From Dactylosporangium sp. AC04546 (GTDB taxonomy: Bacteria; Actinomycetota; Actinomycetes; Mycobacteriales; Micromonosporaceae), in contig NZ_JAHYSG010000066.1 of NCBI RefSeq assembly GCF_022095675.1, forward strand, positions 1 to 64,000: a stretch of 64,000 nucleotides of DNA, given 5' to 3'. Both the position numbers and the translations under genes were made by a program. The notes below the pieces were generated by a model. The model saw only the letters and a program-made list of their open reading frames with translations. It was not told where the DNA came from and did not search any database. Positions 43,739 to 49,941 of the stretch are shown here, piece by piece; the stretch's first letter is position 1; the number at the start of each line of letters is the position of its first letter.

Positions 43739-44973
43739 GAACCGGTCTCGGGAGTGACGGCGACGAGGTTCGCGGCGGCCGGGGTGCCCGGTCGTACCGG
43801 CAGCGCCGCGAGGGCGTGGGCCGCGAAGCCAACCCGCCATCGCAGCTCCGCCGGGTCCACCGCGAGCCGGAGATCCGGGTACCGGCCGAACAGCACCCGC
43901 AGGGCGATCTGTCCCTCGATCCGGGCCAGCGGGGCGCCGAGACAGAAGTGCGGTCCGTGGCCGAAGGCCACGTGCGGGTTGCGGGGCCGGGCGATGTCCA
44001 GCCCGTTCGCGTCGGCGAAGGCGACCGGGTCGCGGTTGGCGGCCAGCAGCGACAGCAGCACGATGTCACCGGCCGCGACGCGATGGCCGTCGAGCTCGAT
44101 CGGTTCCCGGGCGGTACGGATGGAGGAGTTCTGGACCGGGCTCTCGTACCGCAGGAACTCCTCGACCGCGCCGTCGAGCAACCGCGGTTCCCTGGCCAGC
44201 AGCGCGCGCTGATCGGGATGGGTCAGCAGCAACCAGGCACCGTTGGCGATGAGGTTCGTGGTGGTGTCGAATCCCGCGATCATCATGAGGTATGCAGTGG
44301 AGGTCAGCTCGTCGTCGCTGAGCGCGTCCTGCTCGTACCGGGCCTCGACCAGGTCGGACAGCAGGTCGTCGCCGGGCATGCGGCGCTTCTGCGCCAGCAG
44401 GTCGCGGATGAAGTCGCTCCACTCGGTGATCGCCCGCACGTAGTCGTCCGGCGCGTACGCCCCCGTCATCACCACCGTGGCCCAGGACCGGAGCTGGTCG
44501 CGGTGCTCGTTGCCGATACCGAGCAGCTGGCAGATCACCTCGACCGGCAGTGGCACCGCGTAGGCGTCGAGCAGGTCGACCGTCTCGTGCCGGGACAGGT
44601 CGTCGAGGAGCCGGTCGGCGATCTGCTGTACCTGCGGACGCAGCGCCTCCACCCGGCGCGCGGTGAACACCCGGGACACCAGGCGGCGGAGCCGGGTGTG
44701 CTCGGGCGGGTCCACGTTGAGCATGTGGGTGTTGATGGCCGCCAGCGTGGCGGGCGAGAGCCGGCCGGCGGGGATGTCCGCGCGCACCATGCCGCCTTTG
44801 GCGAGCCGGGGATCGGTCAGTGCGCGATGCACCAGGTCGTGGGACGTGACCAGCCAGCCTTCGGCACCTCCGGGCAGGCTGATCCGCCGGACCGGAGCGG
44901 CGTCGCGGATCTGGGCGTAGCGGGCGTGGCGCTCGGCGGAGGTGGTCGCTTCGAACGGTGACGGTTCCTGCAT
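43729..44973 (-). CDS. Cytochrome P450
   Basis: A 414-residue bacterial class I P450, full length for the family. The I-helix oxygen-binding motif is AGFDTT (233-238), the K-helix ExxR is E272-R275, and the heme loop is FGHGPHFCLG with ligand C344. It would oxidise a small molecule using ferredoxin/ferredoxin reductase, which are not encoded nearby. The substrate is unknown. It lies 57 bp downstream of the LysM-TM gene on the same strand and may be co-transcribed with it; a weak ECF-like element sits just upstream. Its 3' end overlaps the convergent giant gene by 10 bp. Confidence 0.93.
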   Translation of the reverse strand: MQEPSPFEATTSAERHARYAQIRDAAPVRRISLPGGAEGWLVTSHDLVHRALTDPRLAKGGMVRADIPAGRLSPATLAAINTHMLNVDPPEHTRLRRLVSRVFTARRVEALRPQVQQIADRLLDDLSRHETVDLLDAYAVPLPVEVICQLLGIGNEHRDQLRSWATVVMTGAYAPDDYVRAITEWSDFIRDLLAQKRRMPGDDLLSDLVEARYEQDALSDDELTSTAYLMMIAGFDTTTNLIANGAWLLLTHPDQRALLAREPRLLDGAVEEFLRYESPVQNSSIRTAREPIELDGHRVAAGDIVLLSLLAANRDPVAFADANGLDIARPRNPHVAFGHGPHFCLGAPLARIEGQIALRVLFGRYPDLRLAVDPAELRWRVGFAAHALAALPVRPGTPAAANLVAVTPETGSHP

Positions 44974-44979
44974 GACCAG

Positions 44980-45004
44980 GACGATCGAGGGGCGGTCCCG
45001 GTCA
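44980..45004 (-). promoter_or_regulatory. Weak ECF-type promoter candidate for P450
   Basis: On the minus strand TGACC is followed by 16 nt and CGTC, the spacing of the promoter motif shared by the neighbouring genes, but the -35 element is a poor match. The -10 lies only 6 nt before the ATG, which would give a leaderless transcript. Confidence 0.25.
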
Positions 45005-45017
45005 GGGCAAGGCGGCC

Positions 45018-45047
45018 GGCGGAGATTCGGCTAACTGGCGGAGATTC
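45018..45047. repeat. 11-bp direct repeat upstream of P450
   Basis: ggcggagattc occurs at 45018-45028 and 45037-45047, with starts 19 bp apart. The second copy is in the last codons of the LysM gene. This could be an operator for the P450 gene or a chance duplication. Confidence 0.5.
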
Positions 45048-46680
45048 CTGGCATGTTCCGGTCGTACGGGGCGGCGGACAGCGACCATCGCGCTCGCGGT
45101 ACGTCGCCGACGATCACCGGCACCATCACGCCGCTGCAGCCGGCCATCAGGTCGCGCAGCAGTTTGGCGTCGCCCGGCTCGGCGAGGTCACAGAACACCA
45201 CATGGGCTGCGATCGATCCGGCTGTCTCCGTGCGCACGTCGGCCAGCCGGCGCACCTTCCGGTACCCGGACGGGTGCATCGCCGGCTGGCCGCCGATCGC
45301 CCGGCCCACCACGGTCACCCGGAAGGCGCGAATGCCGGCCGACAGCTGGTCGACCATGGCCAGCGCCAGGCGCTCGCGGGAGTGCGACTCACCGGTCACG
45401 GCGACCACGTCCGGGCACTGGGCCAGGTCGAGGTACAGGCAGCGGCCCTCGGCCTGGCCGAGGTAGACGGGTACTACGGCGTCGGCCGGTTCCTCGCCGG
45501 CGGTGCTCCAGGTGATCGCCGGTGCCGTTCCACGGCCGCCGGCCAACCGTACCCGGATGACGTCGTCGCCGAGGCTGAGCTCGGCGTCGATCCCGTCCGC
45601 GCGGGCGCCGGAGCCGGGCCTGCCGGTCTCGGCCCGCACCCCGGCCAGCATCTCGGCCGGCATCTCGGCCAGCATCTCGGCCGGTATGTCGGCCGGTATG
45701 TCGGCCGGCGCGGCGGCCGGAGTGTGGGGCCGAGGCTGTCCGGCGGGGCGGCGCGGCGTGGCCGGGGGGTCTCCGGCGGGCGCCGATCCGGTCGACGTCA
45801 GCGGCGGACGGCCCGGCCGGCTCAGGACCGGCGGCTCCATCGCGCGCCGGCCGGCACGTTCGGCAGCACGGTTCGGGGCGCGCCGGTCGGCCGTCTCCGT
45901 CCACGGTGCCGCAGCCGGTTGCACGACCATCGGCACCAGTTGCGTCCATTCGGGGACCGCTGGTGGCCGGCCGGCGGTCGCCCCGGGGGGCACCATGGGT
46001 CGGTGCGGTACGTCCTCCCAGCCGACATCGGCGGGCACGGCCATACCGGCGTCGGCCGGCCTGGCGGCGGGGACGGAAACGGTCTCGGCCACGACCGGCG
46101 GGGAGACCCGCGCGGGCCCGGCGGAGGTCCGGCCGGCCGCGGCACCGTCCGGCCTGCGACGGCCGCCGCGCAGCAGGCGCACGCTCGCCGCGAGCAGTCC
46201 GACGGTAGCCATCAGCAGCCCGATGCGAATGGTCGTGACCCGCGCGTTCACCTCGGAGACGGAGCTCGTCGGCCGCGTCGCTTCCGCCACCTGGCGGGCG
46301 TTGCCGGCCTCGGCGCTCGTCGGCATCGCCGGCGGCTCGCCCTCGTGCACCCCGGGGCCGTCCGCGTCCGGCGGCAGCAGCAGGATCCAGCCTTCTTGCA
46401 GCACCGTCGGGTCCTGTAACCGGCCGCCGTCGGGCTGCGGCCGGTGCTGGTTGAGGTTGAAGATCTCCGCGGCGCGCCGGCCGTTGCCCAGCGTCCTCGC
46501 GGCGATGTCGAAGAGGTACTCGCGGTGTCCGTCGACCGGCGGACCGACCACGTAGTACTTCGTGACGGCGGTGGACGGGCCCGGCGATGGCTGCGCGTAT
46601 CCGGGCAGCGCGGGACCGAGGGCGAGGACCACCGCGGCGGTCGCGGTCGCCGCCCATCGGGGTAAGGGTGCCGCTCTCAT
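45031..46680 (-). CDS. LysM-domain membrane protein with C-terminal degenerate NTPase-like region
   Basis: A 549-residue protein from the ATG at 46680. Residues 8-28 look like a signal peptide or membrane segment. Residues 41-108 form a LysM-like domain (KYYVV, FNLN, DPTVLQEGWILLLP) expected to bind cell-wall glycan. Residues 151-170 are a membrane segment followed by a long Pro/Ala-rich linker with PADIPADIPAEM-type repeats. The C-terminal region contains LDLAQCPDVVAVTGE and FRVTVVG; it resembles a RecA/FtsK-like fold in which the Walker A Gly-Lys is missing. The LysM part is a close relative of that in the subtilisin-like protein at 53766. An in-frame GTG at 46722 exists, but a leader ORF with a good ribosome site and an ATGA overlap favours 46680. 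Confidence 0.75.
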   Translation of the reverse strand: MRAAPLPRWAATATAAVVLALGPALPGYAQPSPGPSTAVTKYYVVGPPVDGHREYLFDIAARTLGNGRRAAEIFNLNQHRPQPDGGRLQDPTVLQEGWILLLPPDADGPGVHEGEPPAMPTSAEAGNARQVAEATRPTSSVSEVNARVTTIRIGLLMATVGLLAASVRLLRGGRRRPDGAAAGRTSAGPARVSPPVVAETVSVPAARPADAGMAVPADVGWEDVPHRPMVPPGATAGRPPAVPEWTQLVPMVVQPAAAPWTETADRRAPNRAAERAGRRAMEPPVLSRPGRPPLTSTGSAPAGDPPATPRRPAGQPRPHTPAAAPADIPADIPAEMLAEMPAEMLAGVRAETGRPGSGARADGIDAELSLGDDVIRVRLAGGRGTAPAITWSTAGEEPADAVVPVYLGQAEGRCLYLDLAQCPDVVAVTGESHSRERLALAMVDQLSAGIRAFRVTVVGRAIGGQPAMHPSGYRKVRRLADVRTETAGSIAAHVVFCDLAEPGDAKLLRDLMAGCSGVMVPVIVGDVPRARWSLSAAPYDRNMPGISAS

Positions 46681-46709
46681 CCGGTCGCCGCCGGCGCCAG
46701 TCGGCTCAT
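46677..46709 (-). CDS. Possible 10-codon leader ORF coupled to LysM gene
   Basis: After GGAGG and a short spacer an ATG opens MSRLAPAATG. Its TGA overlaps the LysM start as ATGA. The strong ribosome site belongs to this short ORF rather than to the main start, suggesting translational coupling. Translation is not proven. Confidence 0.35.
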   Translation of the reverse strand: MSRLAPAATG

Positions 46710-46753
46710 GCCGTTCCTCCACTTCCGCGGGACAGGCACCCGTCCTGGTGACT

Positions 46754-46778
46754 GACGATCGGGAGCGAGCCGGAGTTC
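46754..46778 (-). promoter_or_regulatory. ECF-type promoter of LysM gene
   Basis: On the minus strand TGAACT is followed by 16 nt and CGTCAG. The same GAAC(C/T)-N16-CGT(A/C) pattern precedes six other genes in the block. Confidence 0.6.
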
Positions 46779-46826
46779 ACCGCGGCGGGCGGCGACCGCG
46801 CGAATCGTTACGCCGCGGTGATCTGT

Positions 46827-46850
46827 GAACCTTTGGTCCCCGCATCCGTC
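46827..46850 (+). promoter_or_regulatory. ECF-type promoter of hypothetical gene at 46883
   Basis: TGAACC (GAACC at 46827-46831) and CGTC (46847-46850) are separated by 15 nt, one fewer than in the other copies. It faces away from the LysM promoter, giving a divergent pair. Confidence 0.5.
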
Positions 46851-46858
46851 AAGCGGGG
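46838..46858 (+). promoter_or_regulatory. Inverted repeat overlapping promoter -10
   Basis: CCCCGC (46838-46843) and GCGGGG (46853-46858) flank the CGTC -10 element. This could be an operator or an RNA hairpin. No T run follows, so it is not a typical terminator. Confidence 0.4.
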
Positions 46859-46882
46859 CAGCGCACCGTGAGGGGAGTCATC

Positions 46883-47977
46883 GTGCCGGACGACGAGAGC
46901 CGGGCCATCGCATGCCACTGGATGCTGTTGCGGCTGTCCGGAGAGCTACCCGACGACCTTGCCACGCAGTGCCGGGCCTGGCTCGCGCGGGGGAGGGAGC
47001 TGGATCTGGGGCGGGCGGTCGCCCGTGCCGTGCTCGCCCAGCGCACCCCGCTCACCGGGCCGGATCTGGGACTGCTGGCCGAACTGCTGGTCGAGGCCGG
47101 TATGGACGCCTCCGCATTGTCCATGGTCGACGTGGCGAGCCTGGACCAGGTACCGAGGTACGGGTTCGTGTCGAGCCGCGCGATGATCGAGGGCATCCTC
47201 GGCGGTGACGTCGGGGCCGGGCCGCCGGCGATGCCAGCCGGGCAAGGGCAGGAACAGGTCGAGGACGTGGTGGAATCCGGGGCGCTGGCCGCCGTGGCCG
47301 GCGAGCCGGGGGCACTGGCGCTGTGGCGCAGCTGGCGGTTCCCCAGCGACGGCGCACCGTGGCCGCCACCCAAGCGGGTGTTCGTCGTGGAGGTCGACGA
47401 GGCGGCCGACCCGGTCGGCATCACCGACCGGGTGCAGGGCGCCGTCGCCGCGGCCGGGGAGGCGGCGCCGCAGGTGGAGGTGTACCCGAGGCGGGCCGAG
47501 CTCCCCGGCTACCAGCGACTGGCCCGGGCATACGGTGCCCTGCTGTGGGCCACGGTGCCGGACTCCGGGGTCAAGATCGCTGTGCTGTTCGACCGCGTCG
47601 ACCCGCAGGCCGGACCTCGCATGCATCCGGACCACCCGAAGGCGGCCGGAGCGGAGCGGGAGCGGCTGCTCGGGTACCTGCGCCGGGGCGAGCCGCTGCT
47701 GGTCACTACGGCCCGCATGGATGACGTGGTCGACACCGCGCTCCAAGCGGCGGTGCCGATGAACTTCGTCACCGACGGTGTCTTCATCTGGACCGATGCC
47801 AGCACGTACTATCTCGAGCGGCACGGACTGCTGCCCGATCCGGAGCTGGTCGAGCACATCCGCGCCCGCGACTACCAGCCGGCCCCGGTCGACGGCGCAG
47901 CCGTGCACCGGGCCCTCGCCGCGCTGCAGGAGCCGGCCACCGAGGAGCCGGCCTGGACGTACGGTGGCCGGGCGTGA
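46883..47977 (+). CDS. Conserved-looking hypothetical protein
   Basis: A 364-residue, soluble-looking protein with no signal peptide or membrane segment. I chose GTG 46883 because AGGGGAG lies 5 nt upstream; a GTG at 46868 is in frame but lacks a site. The N-terminal third is helical (CHWMLLRLSGELPDDL). The C-terminal part has alternating strands and ends in TDGVFIWTDASTYYLERHG...PELVEHI, a phrase reminiscent of cytoplasmic proteins found next to actinobacterial toxin genes. A chaperone or immunity role is conceivable but speculative; I do not recognise a family. It is divergent from the LysM gene, and both carry ECF-type promoters. Confidence 0.75.
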   Translation: MPDDESRAIACHWMLLRLSGELPDDLATQCRAWLARGRELDLGRAVARAVLAQRTPLTGPDLGLLAELLVEAGMDASALSMVDVASLDQVPRYGFVSSRAMIEGILGGDVGAGPPAMPAGQGQEQVEDVVESGALAAVAGEPGALALWRSWRFPSDGAPWPPPKRVFVVEVDEAADPVGITDRVQGAVAAAGEAAPQVEVYPRRAELPGYQRLARAYGALLWATVPDSGVKIAVLFDRVDPQAGPRMHPDHPKAAGAERERLLGYLRRGEPLLVTTARMDDVVDTALQAAVPMNFVTDGVFIWTDASTYYLERHGLLPDPELVEHIRARDYQPAPVDGAAVHRALAALQEPATEEPAWTYGGRA

Positions 47978-48030
47978 GCCGGCCGGACCGTGCAGGTGTT
48001 CCCGGGCGGCGATCGAGTACGAGCTCAGGT

Positions 48031-48055
48031 GAACCGGGACGGCCCGCGCGACGTA
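48031..48055 (+). promoter_or_regulatory. ECF-type promoter of GH46-like/beta-helix gene
   Basis: TGAACC (GAACC 48031-48035), 16 nt, CGTA (48052-48055). It lies 45 bp before the ATG at 48101 and inside the N-terminus of a longer in-frame candidate from 47990, which argues against that longer start. Confidence 0.6.
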
Positions 48056-48100
48056 ATGCACCTCGGTCCTGGTGCGGCCGGTACGGAGGGAGGGCATGGG

Positions 48101-49939
48101 ATGGCGCACGCCTCGGCTTCGCGCCGACGTTCGCTGGTGCTGGGCCTGGTGGCGCTGGCCCTGGCGGTAGCCGGCGCGTTCACACTGTGGCGCTGGCAGC
48201 CCCGCCCGGCTCCGCTGGCCCTCACCGCCGAGCAGCGTGCGGTGATCGACGAGCTGGTGAGCGTGCTGCAGTTCGACAACGCGTTGTTGCAGTACGGTTA
48301 CGTCGAGAACCGCCGCGACGGTGCCGGCTTCACCGCCGGCCGCAACGGTTTCACCACCGCCGGTGGAGCGGTCGCCGAGGTGCTTGCCGAGTTCACCGGG
48401 GCCCGGCCGGCCAGCGCCCTGGTTCGATATCTGCCGGCGATCCGGGCACTGGGCGCGGCGCGCAGCGACGACGTCAACGACCTCGACGGGTTCGAGGACG
48501 CCTGGCGGCACGCCGCCGCCGACCCGGTGTTCCGGGCCGCGCAGGATCACATCGGCGAGCAGCGGCACGCGTCGCCGGCGCTGGATCGTGCGCACAGGCT
48601 GGGGCTTCGCACCCCGCTGGGCTACGCGGCGCTCTATGACGCTGTGATCCAGCACGGCACGCAGGACGATACGGACGGGGTGGACGCCCTGATCACTACC
48701 GCAACGGCCGCCGCGCACGGCACCCCGGACACCGGCGTGACCGAGCGAGCCTGGCTGACCGCGTTCCTCAACGCCCGGGCGGCCAGCCTGCGCCAGCCGC
48801 ACGACCCGCGCCGCACCGCCGGCTGGATCGCCTCGACCGGCCGGATCGACGCCTTGAACGGGTTGCTCAACAGCGGCAACCTCGAGCTGCACACCCCGTT
48901 CGCGGTCAGCCCGTACGGGGTCACCCACGTCATCTTCCCGCTGGCGATCGGCGCCGCGGACGACCGGGTGCTGCTCGATGCGATGCCCAGCCAGGCCGGT
49001 GCGACCAGCCCGGCGGCGTCCACCGGCCCCTCCGCGCCGAGCACCGCACCGCCGGCGCCGGCCCAGTCCGCCGCGCCGAGCGCGGCGCAGAACGTGGTCA
49101 AGGTCGCCACCGTGGAGGGCCTGCGCACCGCGCTCGCCGCGGCCCGGCCGGGCCAGACCATCCAACTCGCCGACGGCACCTATGCCGGGGCGTTCACCGC
49201 GGCCACCAGCGGCACCGCCCAGGCACCGATCACGCTGAGCGGCTCGCCGCGCGCCGTGCTCACCTCGGGCGGGTACGGCTTCCACTTGACCGCGGACCAC
49301 TGGAACCTCACCGGCTTCACCATCGCCGGCGCGGCCAAGGGCCTCGTGCTGGACGGCGCGCATCGCAACGTCATCGACGGGCTGACCGTGCAGGACATCC
49401 GGCAGGAAGGTATCCACCTGCGGACCAACAGCACGGACAACGTGGTGAAACGCAGCCGGATCGGCCGGACCGGCGACCAGGGACTGGTGATCGGCAACGC
49501 CGCGGCGGCGTGGCCGCAGTACACAGGCGGCAACCCGGACCGCAGCGACCGCAACACGATCACCGGCAACACGTTCGGCCCGGACACCGCCCGGGGCGCG
49601 ATCACCGTGTACGAGGGGACGGCCGGCGGCACGCTGAGCGGCAACTCGTTCAACGGCGCCGGCATCACCCAGGGCGGCGCCTGGGTGCTGATCCGGGGCA
49701 ACGGCTACCAGGTGACCAGCAACTCGGGCTCGGTTTCGCCGTCCGACGGCTACCAGGTGCGCCAGCAACCAGGGCAGTGGGGCTGTGGCACGGTGTTCCG
49801 CGGCAACCGGCTGGACGTGCGGGCGGCCGGATACGGCATCTGGGTCAAGACGGAGGCGGGCTGCGCCACGACGGTCTCCGCCGACAACGTGGCGCTCAAC
49901 GCGGGCAGCGGCCTGACCAACGTGGCCGTGCAGCGGTGA
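48101..49939 (+). CDS. Membrane-anchored GH46 chitosanase-like / parallel beta-helix fusion
   Basis: 612 residues from the ATG at 48101, preceded by GGAGGGAGG. Residues 10-31 are a signal anchor. Residues 41-290 follow the GH46 chitosanase pattern (LVS...QYGYVENRRDGAGFTAG, YLPAIRAL, YDAVIQHG, FLNARAAS). D73 matches the second catalytic residue (D40 of the Streptomyces N174 enzyme), but the catalytic Glu position (E22) appears to be Q57, so hydrolysis is doubtful. An Ala/Pro/Ser linker leads to residues about 330-612, a right-handed parallel beta-helix (pectate-lyase-like) with repeats such as GFTIAG, NVIDGLTVQD and NTITGNTFG. The likely role is polysaccharide binding or processing at the cell surface. 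The gene ends 2 bp before the convergent LuxR gene. Confidence 0.75.
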   Translation: MAHASASRRRSLVLGLVALALAVAGAFTLWRWQPRPAPLALTAEQRAVIDELVSVLQFDNALLQYGYVENRRDGAGFTAGRNGFTTAGGAVAEVLAEFTGARPASALVRYLPAIRALGAARSDDVNDLDGFEDAWRHAAADPVFRAAQDHIGEQRHASPALDRAHRLGLRTPLGYAALYDAVIQHGTQDDTDGVDALITTATAAAHGTPDTGVTERAWLTAFLNARAASLRQPHDPRRTAGWIASTGRIDALNGLLNSGNLELHTPFAVSPYGVTHVIFPLAIGAADDRVLLDAMPSQAGATSPAASTGPSAPSTAPPAPAQSAAPSAAQNVVKVATVEGLRTALAAARPGQTIQLADGTYAGAFTAATSGTAQAPITLSGSPRAVLTSGGYGFHLTADHWNLTGFTIAGAAKGLVLDGAHRNVIDGLTVQDIRQEGIHLRTNSTDNVVKRSRIGRTGDQGLVIGNAAAAWPQYTGGNPDRSDRNTITGNTFGPDTARGAITVYEGTAGGTLSGNSFNGAGITQGGAWVLIRGNGYQVTSNSGSVSPSDGYQVRQQPGQWGCGTVFRGNRLDVRAAGYGIWVKTEAGCATTVSADNVALNAGSGLTNVAVQR

Positions 49940-49941
49940 GG

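Noticed and set aside
41860..42130. Possible degenerate HEXXH segment (ELLFALRQAEQ) near residue 14000
   Set aside because: The His and Glu are absent and the match rests on a remembered phrase from other actinobacterial toxins; too weak to annotate.
47990..49939. Longer start (47990) for the GH46-like/beta-helix protein
   Set aside because: The ECF-type promoter at 48031-48055 would lie inside the coding region, and the signal anchor begins at the ATG at 48101, which has a strong ribosome site.
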